Shown in pieces: positions 34,501 to 45,577 of a stretch of DNA of 64,000 bases. This stretch comes from Notholithocarpus densiflorus (taxonomy: Eukaryota > Streptophyta > Magnoliopsida > Fagales > Fagaceae). The translations under genes were made by a program, and so were the position numbers. Each line of letters starts with the position of its first letter. Position 1 is the stretch's first letter. Under the pieces are notes generated by a model that saw only the letters and a program-made list of their open reading frames with translations, did no database searches and was not told where the DNA came from. The stretch covers positions 2,571,001 to 2,635,000 of the forward strand of contig JARYZH020000037.1 of assembly GCA_030021035.2 (NCBI GenBank), written 5' to 3'.

Positions 34501-37500
34501 ATATGTTCTATTATTACTTTTGTTTCCTTTTGATTTCCTATTTTCTACTGTGTTCTGTACACTCGTCCCTCTATAATAGTGTGCCGAAAAAATCATCGTT
34601 GCAACTAGGTGCTTTAATTCAAATCCAATTTTAACCTTTTCTGCAAGTAGTCTCTTCTATGCTCTGCCTTCTTCACTTTCTCTGCTCTCAACTCAATCTA
34701 AGATTTATGAGAAAAAATACATGAGAAATTCGACTTAATTCTTCCAAAAGTAAAGTCAATCTTTTTCCATGTGAAATTAATAAAATGGACTATTCTAAAT
34801 TCATTTTTGGATGGTAAAGGTCATCGTTTCCCATATTGAGCTTCAATTTGATTAATGCAATGCTACTTGAGGACCCTTATCTTGAGTAAACAAATTAATA
34901 TTCCTTTGTAGAAATAATATGAAAATCCATATATAATCTAGCAGTTATAGCTTTGTTCCTTATATGAGGATTTTGGAGACTTCATTAATTAGCCAAGTCT
35001 TTGCTAGGACAACATCATTGTTTTAGAGATAAACATTACATACTTCTCAGCTATTAATGAAGGCGTGTAATATTTCAGAAATATCTGGACTGGTCATACT
35101 TTATGATGTATGAATCCTTATGTGGGCAATTGAAATATTTGATTTTTCTGCTTGTTGACCTGATATATGGTTTGATATACAAGATACGATGTTGTGATAC
35201 TGGAAAAGCATTTTTTTTTCTTTTAATTGGATTATGGTTTTCTTAGTCAAAGTTATTTTCTATTTCAAGTTTTGCATTATGCTTTAATGGACCAGGATTT
35301 TGTTTTTTTTTTTTTTTTTTTGTTTAGGGATCTTTAGTTTATATATTATGTCTTCTTTGCATTGCTATATATTGGTAGTGTCAATCGCCTTTAGGCCTAA
35401 TCAGCCCTAATGAGAAACGTTCATTAAGACAATGGGTGGAACTTTCTACAAGTACTATCTACACTATATCTATGTGGATATTTTCTGCTTATCAATTATT
35501 ATTTTGCGCAGTTCAAATCTATTCTTCCTGATCGGAGTACAGAGGTTGACATATCAATTGCTGGTCCAGTTGCTGGTGCTGCCCTGTCTTTTTCAATGTT
35601 TGCTGTTGGACTATTGCTCTCATCAAATCCAGGTGCTGCAGGAGATTTAGTGCAGGTTCCGAGCATGTTGTTTCAAGGTTCTTTGCTTCTTGGACTCATC
35701 ACTAGAGCTACGCTTGGTTATGCGTATGTCCTCTGCTTCCATCGCCTTATTGAACTGAAAATATTGTTGATATGCAACATAAGAAAAAATTAAGCTTTTC
35801 CAATGGTTATGATGCTCCTTTGGAATGATCTAATAAATGCCAATTAATGTTTCACTTGTTATGGATGTGGTAATTCGATCATTTCATTTCCCTTGTATCT
35901 CATCTTTGTCATGAAGCTTTTCAGTGACATGTTGATATTATCAATGTGCAGAGCAATGCATGCTGCAACAGTTTCGATTCATCCTCTTGTGATTGCAGGA
36001 TGGTAACATACCATTCTTGGAATATCTTATTCTGTTTATCATAACATATGATAGTTTACCATGCAAGTAACTGTTGTAGGTGTGGTTTAACAACATCAGC
36101 TTTTAATATGCTTCCAGTGGGGTGCCTTGATGGTGGAAGAGCTGTGCAGGTGGCCTTCTACTTACTTTCTTCTGCTTTAATTCATTAATTGGGAAATCTA
36201 CATTTTTAAGCTTGCTATTATTCTAAGAGTCAGTATAGAGCTTGCACACATGTAGGATCATATGTTGCACATTTGTGCAGTGGTGATTGGGAGAATTTTC
36301 TCGATGTACTGATGAGTTCACAACAGAATATATTATTTGTTTGTTTTTAATTGGTGCAAGAAAATACGGTTTCATCCATACATTTATATATTGGCAGACA
36401 GCTGTAAACATATTATGGGAAACAATTGCTTTTAAGATATGAGAATGAAAAAATATTTGCTAAATGTGGTCATGAAAATTTATTGTATGTGTTAGAATTG
36501 TGAGTTTTAATGATTAAATTTACCATATCCCAATAGCTTAAACTTTTAGAACAATTGGTAATTTAACATGGTATTAGAGCAAGAGGTTCTAAGTTTGATT
36601 CTTGTCTCCTCCACTCTACCTCCTATTTAAAATCCCACATATTGGGCCTCACCTATTAAGAGGAGTTTGGGCCAAAACGTGAGGGGGAGTGTTAGAATTG
36701 TGCGATTAAATGATTAAATTTACCTTATCCTAATAGCTTAGACTTCTGGGACAATCGGTAATTTAACAGTATGCTTAGGGATTTGCATTCTTGAAGCTTC
36801 CTTCTATCAAATCTTACATTTATCCGATCAAATAGATGAGTTAATTTGATAAAGTACTTTGAGAACTGCACTGCTATAGAGATATCCTTTGTATGCTTTG
36901 CAGGGTTTCCCTTCATTTGGATCAAATCTGTGTGTTTGTGTACGTGTCTTTTTTTTTCCCTAATTTTTTCTCTATATGCGAGATTGAATTAAACCTAGAA
37001 TGTACTTACATGAGCAGAGGGGCTCACCCCAGTGATTGTTTCTATTGCCAAAGATGTGTTGGACTTTGATGATTTTTTTTTTTCCTGATACATTATAAGT
37101 GGGGGGAGGGGGATTTTGAAGCTTGGACGTCTCCATTGAAAGCATGAAGAGGTGCTAGTTGACCTAAAGGTCATTGCTACGATGTTGCGAATAGATCCTG
37201 CTAGTTTTGCCAAATTTATTCTTAAATTCCTAAATCAACATTTACTGGTTGATGGAATCCTGCCTCAATCTATACATATGTGTCTATGGAGTTTTTGAAC
37301 TAATTATCTTCAACTTAAATGGTGCAAAAGAATTTACCTCTGGCTCCTGTACTTGCTTCTAATAACTACTTTATATTACAACTGAGAAGCTGTCTTATAT
37401 TCCCACCTCTATCCCATGTATAAAAAAGTACCTTATCCTTTTATTTTGGGGGGTGAGAGTTGGATTTTATTGTGCTTCATTTGTTGAAGAAGATAAAAGT

Positions 37501-38506
37501 TTTTCTGTTGTCAAATTTTCATGTAGAAGGATTGATGTTATTTTCCCTTGCTTGAGTGATTTGGTTGATAATTATTATTATTTTCATCCGAAATTAGCAC
37601 ATAATGATAATTTGATTATGTGTTTTTTACAGGGGGCTTTTGGAAAAAATGCACTAATTGGATTTGGTTTGACAACTTACACATTGCTTGGATTGGGAGT
37701 GGTAAGGCTCATCTTTGCTTGGCAACTTCGTTGTCATTATCACCAAGAGCCTTGTAGCTCAACTAGCACCTAGGTTCAAATACCCTGTCCCTCATTGTAA
37801 TTAAGGAATTTTTTTTTTTTTTTTTTAATTTACTTTCATTATTAATCCACTACTACTTTATTACAATGTGCTTACACCATATCATAGTTCATGCATCATT
37901 ACCTGTTCCTTGGGACTTCTTGCACGATTACGGATTATCTTCATCTCCATTAATGTTTTCATGATTAAATAGATTCTTTAAAATATCTATTTATTTCATA
38001 TAGTAATTATTAGGTTCTCCTAGAATACGGTGATGTGGTGCTCCTGTCTCACATTCATGGTAGATTTCATTAATTAAATTCATAGAAGGGTCTAACATGA
38101 ATGTGAGAGAAGGGAGCACTACGTTACCATACTCTGGAATTACCTAGTAATTTTCCTATTTCATATTGACATCCAGTTTTTCTCAATATTTCAGCTTGGT
38201 GGACCTTTGTCACTTCCTTGGGGACTATATGTGTTAATATGTCAGGTATTTGAAAAATAAAAGAAAACAATAGAAAAGTATGTTTTTCAAATTCTTAATC
38301 CCCCCCCCCCCCTCTAGTGTAATTTACTGTTGATGTTATATTTTCAGAGAACTCCAGAGAAGCCATGCTTGAATGATGTGACAGAGGTTGGAACATGGAG
38401 GAAAATACTTGTTTCAGTGTGTATTTTCCTTGTTGGTTTGACACTTCTTCCTGTATGGGATGAGCTTGCAGAGGAGCTAGGTATAGGTCTTGTAACTACA
38501 TTTTGA
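28522..38506 (+). CDS. EGY2: EGY2, chloroplast site-2-protease-like zinc metalloprotease
   Basis: Membrane-embedded S2P-family protease of plastids. Coding exons: 28522-28845, 29518-29982, 30170-30310, 31260-31361, 35512-35723, 35952-36002, 36080-36149, 37633-37701, 38195-38245, 38348-38506. They join in frame to 547 residues, the family's usual length. The Ser/Arg-rich N-terminus fits a transit peptide. Residues about 175-179 are the EGY signature GNLRG. The zinc motif HEVGH (310-314) is created at the exon 3/4 junction. The second motif NMLPVGCLDGGRA (from about 441) supplies the Asp ligand. Several hydrophobic segments follow, and the protein ends GIGLVTTF as in other EGY2 proteins. Catalytic residues are present, so it is expected to be active. 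Introns 4 and 7 carry repeats but the splice sites are intact. Confidence 0.95.
30742..30957 (+). repeat. Tandem duplication in EGY2 intron 3
   Basis: Two units of about 108 bp, 30742-30850 and 30851-30957. They share CCTCCTATTGGAA, ATATGATTTTAGATT, GTTAAAGCTATCCAAGTA, GTACATTGTCTTG and AGTACTAAAATT in order. Confidence 0.85.
31525..31649 (+). mobile_element. tRNA-derived SINE in EGY2 intron 4
   Basis: An A-box-like TAGTCCAGTGGTAAT and a B-box GGTTCAAATCCC stand about 45 bp apart, followed by an AATAATAAT/A-rich tail. Flanks GAAATGTAAGCT (31513-31524) and GAAAAGCAAGCT (31643-31654) match at 10 of 12 positions. This is a different family from the other SINEs in the window. Confidence 0.7.
32850..34490 (+). 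mobile_element. Degraded gypsy-like retroelement piece in EGY2 intron 4
   Basis: At 32851 a frame resembles the start of gypsy gag (FDGHQDPWIFTEWL, then FAKMKLISRARDYW) but is soon broken by stops. Sequence near 33480-33760 looks LTR-like, with a TATA-like GGGTATTTAAGG at about 33629. From 33852 an open stretch encodes repeated SSPKPKVNF units and three EVEHK-type heptads, possibly a linker and coiled coil. Borders and direct repeats could not be defined. Confidence 0.5.
36490..36768 (+). mobile_element. TRIM retrotransposon in EGY2 intron 7
   Basis: A 279-bp terminal-repeat retrotransposon in miniature. Two 79-bp LTRs (36490-36568 and 36690-36768) start TGTTAGAATTGTG and end AATTTAACA. The PBS TGGTATTAGAGC at 36569 nearly matches initiator-Met tRNA (one mismatch to TGGTATCAGAGC), and the polypurine tract GAGGGGGAG is at 36681-36689. 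The target duplication GTATG is perfect (36485-36489 and 36769-36773). No coding capacity; it must move with helper proteins. Confidence 0.93.
38004..38154. repeat. Fold-back MITE in EGY2 intron 8
   Basis: Near-palindrome of about 150 bp. The left arm (TAGAATACGGTGATGTGGTGCTCC, CTCACATTCATG) is mirrored on the right (CATGAATGTGAGAG, GGAGCACTACGTTACCATACTCT). Transcribed as part of the EGY2 intron, it could form a hairpin. Confidence 0.7.
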
Positions 38507-38911
38507 TGTGTACCACGCATAGAGTAAGGCCAATTTTTAAAACTAAAATCAAATTAATTATCAAGCCATAGCTATAGTGAGTCATGTACAATGTCAATAT
38601 GTTTACAGCTTTATTATAATTATTCTTTTCCCTTTAAATAAAATTTTTGTTACCTTTTTCTATTTTTCTTTTGCCTGCTACCAAGGACGTTTGACTCGTG
38701 TACAATGTCAATATGTCGTCTTGGCAGGAAGCCCGTATTATTGCAACTAGAATCGTTTTTTTTTTTTTTTTTGATAGGAAGAATCGTTGTTTGTTTTGGA
38801 GGACTTTGTTGTTTTTATAAAGGATCGGTGCAACTCTAATCATACATCTAGATGTTGACAACAAATTCAAAAGGAAATTTTTAAATATTTGTGTTCTACT
38901 GTTAATATTAA
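38507..38911. other. EGY2 3' flank
   Basis: Presumed 3' UTR and intergenic DNA. TTTACAGCTTTATTATAATT near 38604 and AAATAAA at 38636-38642 are AT-rich candidate poly(A) signals but not decisive. A poly-T run lies at 38757-38772. No gene. Confidence 0.4.
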
Positions 38912-39717
38912 CTAGTACGTAACCCGTGCTTATACACATGAATGATGAATTGTAGTGGTGCTATTAATGTTAGTTTGAGTTATTAAATATATAGGACATT
39001 AGTTTGACCAGGATATTCGGAGGAACTAAAATTATTTTTTCTTGCAATTTTAATGATATTGGTTACGCTAAGTTTCTCATTACACTACTGTTATACATAT
39101 AATTTTGAAAGTCACTATTGGACACTATACAATATCAATTTACTATTACTGTCTATGAAATTCTCTTAAATATAATACAAAATAAAAGAATAAATTGGTT
39201 TAATAGTATCTCCTAAATTAAATGGAGATAGATGCATGGAATCGTTTAACTCAACTACAGTTTGTTACGTTTAAGTTCTTCACATAGAAAATATCTAAAT
39301 AGAAACAGTATAAAAAATACTCATTAGTTCAACAAAAAAAAAAAAGCAAAAATCTAAACAATTTAATTTGTATGAAAAGCTAACAAAGGCAAAATTTAAT
39401 TTTGATTCTAATCAAATTTTCTCTAAACTTTGGTTTTAAAAATATATATTATCTAGGTTTATTTATATTGAACTCCTCGTTTTCTACAATGAATTAACTC
39501 ACTTTGTACAAAAATTTAAAATTTTTAGATTAGGTGGGACATGTGGTGCAAAATTAAACTCTAATTGAAATCTAATTTTTACACTAAATTAACTCACTTG
39601 GCACAAAAAATTAAAAACTTAGATTAGATGAGACATGTGGCGCAAAATTATACTCTAATTGAATTTCAATTTGAAATCTAATTAGATTTTCTCTCAGTTT
39701 TGTCTATTAATATATAT
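38912..39717 (-). mobile_element. Non-autonomous Helitron 1 (minus)
   Basis: On the minus strand it ends with an eroded GTG...CAC hairpin, GGGTTACGTA and CTAG (38912-38915). The 5' end near 39717 has the family start TATTAATAGACAAAACTGAGAGAAAATC. The interior contains repeats of GACATGTGGCGCAAAATTA-like sequence. The 5' border is approximate. Confidence 0.55.
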
Positions 39718-39718
39718 A

Positions 39719-40052
39719 TATATATTAATAGGTAAAACTGAGAGAAAATCCAATTAGGTTTTAAATTGGATTCCAATTGTTAATTAATTTTGCGCCATAT
39801 GTCCTATTTAAGTTTTTTTAATTTTTGTTCTAGGTGAGTTAATGATGTGCAAAAGATAAATGGTCCAATATAAGTAAATCATCAAAAGCTCAATAAACAA
39901 AAAACAAAAAAAAGTAAATTCGTGTATATCCAAAAGAAATTAAAATAAATAAAATAAAATAAAAGAGAGAGAGTATAATTTGAATCAATATATGGGTGTA
40001 ATTGTAATTTTTTTTTCCATTGTACCGTGCATATGCATGAGTTATACACTAG
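39719..40052 (+). mobile_element. Non-autonomous Helitron 2
   Basis: Starts near TATTAATAGGTAAAACTGAGAGAAAATC and ends with hairpin CGTGCATATGCATG (40026-40039), 9 bp, then CTAG (40049-40052) followed by T. It lies head to head with Helitron 1, forming an inverted repeat centred near 39718. Confidence 0.65.
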
Positions 40053-40059
40053 TGTGTGT

Positions 40060-40628
40060 GTGTATATATATAGGTAAAGCTTAGAGAAAATCCAATTAGA
40101 TTCTATAATTGAAGTCCAATTTTGCGCCATGTGACCTAAATTATTTATTTTTAAAAAGAGTTTTATTTCTTAATTTTGGAGTTAAATGTGGGACCATATT
40201 ATAAATATTTATTCAAGTGAGTCATTGCGTACAAAAACCAAAAAGTTTAGAATTAATAAACATATTTTTTTTTAAATGGACAATTTACATTTTCTACCTA
40301 ATAATATTCTTATAGGACTTTTTAAAGAGTTTAAAAAATATAATAATGATTATCAATAATATTTAAATTATATATGTAAGAATTATACTATGTATATCTT
40401 TTAAGTATATATATATATATATTTTTTTTTTGAGAGAGTTTCAACCTATGGCATCTGCTCTTGATAATAGCTCTTTATTATCAGACCAAAACACCAATCA
40501 GTTTTTGGTGTAAGCGGAGATTGAACCCCAGATCTCTTATACAACCATCAAAGACTTTACCAGTTGAGCTAACTAGAACCCACCATCTTTTAAGTATATT
40601 CATGTATATGCATGGGGTTATAGGCTAG
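40060..40628 (+). mobile_element. Non-autonomous Helitron 3, with SINE insertion
   Basis: Starts near TATATATAGGTAAAGCTTAGAGAAAATCC. Ends with hairpin CATGTATATGCATG (40601-40614), GGGTTATAGG and CTAG (40625-40628), followed by T. A SINE (40411-40584) sits inside, just before the hairpin. Confidence 0.65.
40411..40584 (-). mobile_element. tRNA-derived SINE inside Helitron 3
   Basis: Minus-strand SINE. Head TAGTTAGCTCAACTGGTAAAG (A box) and GGTTCAATCTC (B box) read from the right; the A-rich tail lies at 40411-40431 as AT/T sequence on the plus strand. A perfect 15-bp target duplication ATCTTTTAAGTATAT flanks it (40396-40410 and 40585-40599), as expected for LINE-driven integration. Confidence 0.88.
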
Positions 40629-41153
40629 TCTATATATATAATAATAGGTGAAGTTGAGAAAAACTCAAATTAAAATTCCAAATTAGAGTTCCAATTTTGT
40701 GCTATGTGTCTAGATTTATGTAGGAACTACAACATAATTATCCCTCTAATTGTTCAATTCAAATCTCAAATTGGAGTCCAATTTTGCTCCATTTGTCTAA
40801 ATTTAAGCGGGAATAATGATGCATTAAAACCTAACACGAAAGCCAAAAAGACATCAATAATCAAGTTCATTCACCTAGGCAAGAACATCTCACTTGCACA
40901 CTTCTAGTTCTATGCACACTTTTATTGGTGGACTCATAATAGTCTCATGCTCTTTGCTCTCTTAAACGTTTCCTCCCCTTTATCGGCTCTCTCACACAAT
41001 CTCAATCTCTGTCTCTTTGTTTTGTGGGCTTTGTTGAATTTGTATTTTATTGCCGATAGTCGATCTTCTAGTGTTATAGGCTTAACCATGTGATTTGTGA
41101 AAGGAGGATAACAGAGATCTCACTAGGCCTCTATAGTAACTCCACTGGTACTC

Positions 41154-41186
<33 letters not shown>

Positions 41187-43185
41187 TATTTCAAACTTAA
41201 TCTCTCATGCAATATTCGTTTATTCCAAGTCTCTCAAACACCAAATTTCACTTCCAAAGACGCTAGGAACGACTTGACTAACCATCCTCTGACAATATTC
41301 TATTCAAAGAATAGAGAGATACATCCTTAGACAAACTTCGGTAGTCCATCATGTAAGTGTAACTCCTCTCTCTCTCTACTATCTGTTACCCTTATTAGCG
41401 ACTTTAAAAACAGAGATCAGATAGAGTTTGTTGATTGGCCATACAATACATACTCAAAGGAGGTTTTTTTTTTTTTTTTTTCCTCACTCAAATGGTCCAT
41501 CATACTACCCAATGACTTGCCATACAATTACAAACAAAGGGTTTTTTTTTTTTTTTTGTTCCTATGAAAATTCAGGCACCAACAGTGATTGGAGGTTCAA
41601 TAGCATAGATGGATTTTTTTCAATATTATTGTCACTAAGGTTCATATCTCTCTCATTTTCTCATTTAGTTTTCATTCCCTTATTTGAAATAGTGATGCGT
41701 TTGTGTCAATTAATGATCTTTGCAACTTCAATACTTTAGTTTTATTTATATTGAGGTAATATAATATTTGTGTGTGGGATTTGGTACTGCAGTGGTAAAA
41801 GGGTGGTTGGTGACTCAAATTATTGGTGTCATAAAATTGAAACTACCAGAAATAGTGGACACTGAGTCACTGAGATATTAGCGTGTGTTTTGAATTGGAT
41901 TAATTGATGGACTATCCATTTTATTCCTATTCATAAAATTTTAATGGAATTGTTTTGGATAGCTAGAATACTAAATAGAGTGGAGGAGTGCATCGCAAAT
42001 CTATTTTATTGCATGCGAGTTTCAGAGCATTTTAGAACAATGAAACCATCATAATATCAAAACCATAATCATTAGTTGCGGAATCAGCAACAAAACCAGA
42101 ATTTTCAATTGGATTTGTCATGTGGTTTCACATTCAATTGTTCTTCTTCCATGTGTTCACAAAAAATTAAATAAAGGTATCCATGGTTGAATTGTTAACT
42201 AACAGCTCCTACCCATGTATAAGAATTTTGTTATGAAGCCTATTTGAATGCAAAATATCTAATAAAATGTCTGACAGAAAGTGCAGTACATGTTTCTAAT
42301 GCATTTTCTAGCCACTATAATTTAAGTTAACAATGACAATGACACTGGAAGTGTCACTCAGGATGAATCTTCTAAATCTAGCCACGTGATATATAGCTTA
42401 TGCGCAATTGTTTAATTCATTATATGTGAATAGTTTGTCTCTATTCAATTTAATAGAAAATTGTCATCCAAAATTTTAATCAAAGTCAAAGGTTTGTATT
42501 AATTTGTCATCAATAGAATGTCCTCTATTCTTGATTTCATAAATGCCATAGTTAAAAGCATATGAAACTTGATATATGTGTTTTGTAATTTCAGAGAGGC
42601 AAGTGATGTTGTGGACCTCTTAAGGATGATACAATCAATTTCTTTGAGACCCCAATGCTCTGAAGGTGAAATTTTCATAACTATGTGGGGTTACTTTGAT
42701 TTGTTTGTGATTGTAAACAAATTTTTTGTTGAAGATTCATGGAGTTAATATTTTTAGCTACTCTAACACATACGGGTTCAAATAAAAAATCATGTCAAAA
42801 TCCAAGACTAGATTGTGATTTATATAACATTTGTTTCAATCTCTCTCTCTCTCTCTCAAGAAAACCTTGACACTATTTTTTGTTTGTTTGTTGTTGTTTT
42901 TATTTATTTATTATTATTTAAATCTTTCATATTGAGGGCAAGTTGTACATTTAGGTGATTATGCCGAGGTGTGAAAATTTCCATATTGAATTTGATGAGG
43001 TTATAGAGATAAACGTGTAAAAAGATGAAGATGTGTTATCATGAAATCACTCAGTGAACATTTTTTCCTAGAATTTTTGAAGTTGATGAGGACATAGAGA
43101 TAATTGATAAAAGTCTTTAATTTTTTTTCCCTTTTTATCAGTATTGTTCAAATGTTTTCGTGCATATGCACGGGTTACATGCTAG
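40629..43185 (+). mobile_element. Non-autonomous Helitron 4
   Basis: Starts TCTATATATATAATAATAGG directly after the CTAG of Helitron 3. Ends with a perfect palindrome hairpin CGTGCATATGCACG (43159-43172), GGTTACATG and CTAG (43182-43185), then T. The interior of 2.5 kb is non-coding; it has (CT)n tracts at 41154-41180 and 42839-42859 and pyrimidine-rich sequence resembling gene leader DNA (40900-41400). No Rep/helicase is present. It could be more than one element fused. Confidence 0.6.
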
Positions 43186-43615
43186 TATATATAAATAGTC
43201 AAAACTTAGAGAAAATCCAATTAGATTTTAATTGAATTCTCAATTTTGTGTCTCGTGTTCCATTTAATTTTTAATTTTATGCCAAGTGAATTATTGAGTG
43301 TAAAATCAAAGAGTCCAATTCCAATTAAATTCTAAATTGGATTTCAATTGGAGTCCAATTTTCTGCCACATGTCCATTTATTTTTTTAATTTTTGTGGCA
43401 AGTGAATTATTGGGTGACAAAATTGATGAGTCTAAATCCAATTAAATTATAAATTATATATATAAATAATGAGAAACCATTACATATTTTTTTTAGAAAT
43501 GTATGGTTTTAAAAAAGTGTAAGCTAATACTATGTATAATTTGAATCTCTTCTAAAAATATATATATAATTGTGATTGTTTTTAATTGTACCATATGCAC
43601 GAGACTACACACTAA
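43186..43615 (+). mobile_element. Non-autonomous Helitron 5
   Basis: Begins just after the CTAG of Helitron 4 with TATATATAAATAGTCAAAACTTAGAGAAAATCC-like family start (quoted motif: CTTAGAGAAAATCC). It ends with a decayed hairpin around CATATGCACG and CTAA (43612-43615) followed by T. Interior repeats of GAGTCCAATTTT match those of the other copies. Confidence 0.55.
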
Positions 43616-43616
43616 T

Positions 43617-44627
43617 TTATATATATAGACTGGGTCTAGTTCCTATACATTGGACCCAAGCCGATTCCAATTTAAAATTAAGATCATCTATTTATTACAA
43701 TCACATAATCCCTTGTGCAATTGAACACCCTTGTCCTAAGTCTAGATCAATTTTATTATGACACCTCATTAATTATAATTAATCCTTTAGAAGACCAAAA
43801 TAATAATCAATTTACCATAATCACATGTTTCCAATTCTAATCATAGTGAGTTTCAGTTAGCTCAATTGGTAAAATCTCTTATCGTTGAATAAGAGATCTA
43901 GGATTCGATCTCTGCTTACACCAATAACCAATTGGTGTCTTGATTTGATAATAAAGAGCAATCATCAGGACTTGGATTTATAGGTTAAAAACTATCTCTT
44001 AAAAAAATAAATAAAAATAAATAAATAAAAAAACCTAATCATATCAAAGGTTAAAACTTGATTTAGCCTCAAATTTTGATCTAGTGGTCCAATTGGAACT
44101 CTTGACACATCGATTTCATCTTTAAGACTTCAATATATGTTTTACATGGAAATTTGAGAAATCTAATGGTCAAAATTATGATTTCACCCTTGAGATATGA
44201 AAATATAATTTTGCCATAAATTGAGGATGATTGTGGATTGTAAAATGGGGTGTCTATAGAGTGTTGTATTGGATCATGATAAATACTTATCGTACTACTC
44301 AATATGGTACAAGATTCCTAACTTTAGTTTGTACTTTCTACAAAGTTTTCATAAATATAATGGATGATCTCATTATAATAAAGAAGATAAGGAAATCATA
44401 TTTTTCTTAATGTTTTTTTTTAACAAATAAAGGTATTCAGATCTCTTCAAGTATCTAACTATTCCCTTAGGTGTATATAGTCCCTCGTCCTACACACACC
44501 ATTACAGGGAGGGACCCCTTAGAGGTGATCCTAAGATGCTGGCAAGAAGTTTTGAAGGTTCTTACTATTTTGAAGGTTCCTAATAGTTGTTAGAATAGCA
44601 AGAAAGATGCCAAACTTTATCTTGTAC
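43617..44627. other. Intergenic AT-rich DNA around a SINE
   Basis: Outside the SINE at 43846-44034 nothing is recognised. Short open frames are not supported by any family. Confidence 0.4.
43846..44034 (+). mobile_element. tRNA-derived SINE
   Basis: Same family as the SINE at 40411-40584, opposite strand. A-box-like TTAGCTCAATTGG at 43858, B-box-like GGATTCGATCTC at 43912, and an AAATAAATAAA tail to 44034. A 9-bp target duplication CTAATCATA flanks it (43837-43845 and 44035-44043). Confidence 0.88.
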
Positions 44628-45577
44628 GAGCATTGGCATCAAGTGTGCCAAATGCTATATTTTTAGCATTTGGCACACCAAATACCAAAAACTAACTCTC
44701 ATGATACGTACCAAATGTCAAATCAATTTGGCATTTGCTACAATACCGTTCTAATAATATAACGGTACAGATAGATGTGCTATAACTTTTTTATTCAACT
44801 TTATTTCTCTTACCTCCACGTGTTGTCTCTCTCTCTCCCTCTCTCCCTCACTCTTCTTTAGATCACATTTGCAGCCCATCCCTCACCCTTAACATCAAAC
44901 GGGGCCCTCTCTTTGCACCATAGATCAAACTCAAATAAATTTCTTTCTTCACTCTTTTCGAGCGACAGCGTTGTGGTCGGCATCAAGTGTGTTTTTTAGG
45001 TTGTGGGTCGTGGTTTTGGGTTGGCAGCATTGTGGGTTGTGGGTAAAGGTTGGTTGCGGCGATATTATGGGTTTTGAGCTGGTGGTTGGTTGAGTTTGGT
45101 AGTCAATGGGTTGGGGCTTTGGGTTGGTTGGTTGAGGAAGTCGATGAGTCGGTTGGGTTAGGGTTTTGGGCCGGTTGTTGGTTGAGTTTTAGGCTAGTGG
45201 TTGTTGAGAAGGCAATCCACAATGGCGACCAACGACCCATGACACTCCTCTCTCCCTTTTAATCTTTCTTTTGTTGGAGGATGTGGGTTTTCCTTTTATT
45301 TGCATTTTTTTGGCTTTTTACTTTGTTGGAGGATGTGGTGATTGTTTCGTTGGTGGCGGTGGTTTGGTTATTGGATGGTGGCCTTGCATTAAGCTGAGTT
45401 TAAAAAAAAAAATTTATTTTAATGTATTATTATTGTTGTATATATTATTTTAATGTATCAAATTGAATAATAGAGGACCTGATGTAGGGTAAATTGTAAA
45501 ATGGTATTCTAAAATAATAAAATAGTTTTTTGGTATGCTAAAATGACACATTTTTACAATACCTGATGCTTATGCTC
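44628..45577. mobile_element. Non-autonomous TIR element, superfamily uncertain
   Basis: A 950-bp element with ends GAGCATTGGCATCAAGTG and, inverted, GAGCATAAGCATCAGGTA. Nearby ATTTGGCA/GGTATTCTAAAAT sequences are inverted-repeat-like. The GC-rich middle (44950-45260) has GGGTTGTGGGT-type repeats with no supported protein. No clear target duplication. Confidence 0.55.

Noticed and set aside
41428..41739. 103-codon open frame
   Set aside because: Runs through poly-T tracts inside Helitron 4; composition explains it.
41770..41870. Possible further SINE (CTGCAGTGGTAAAAGGGTGG)
   Set aside because: Resembles an A box only; no B box, tail or flanking duplication could be found.
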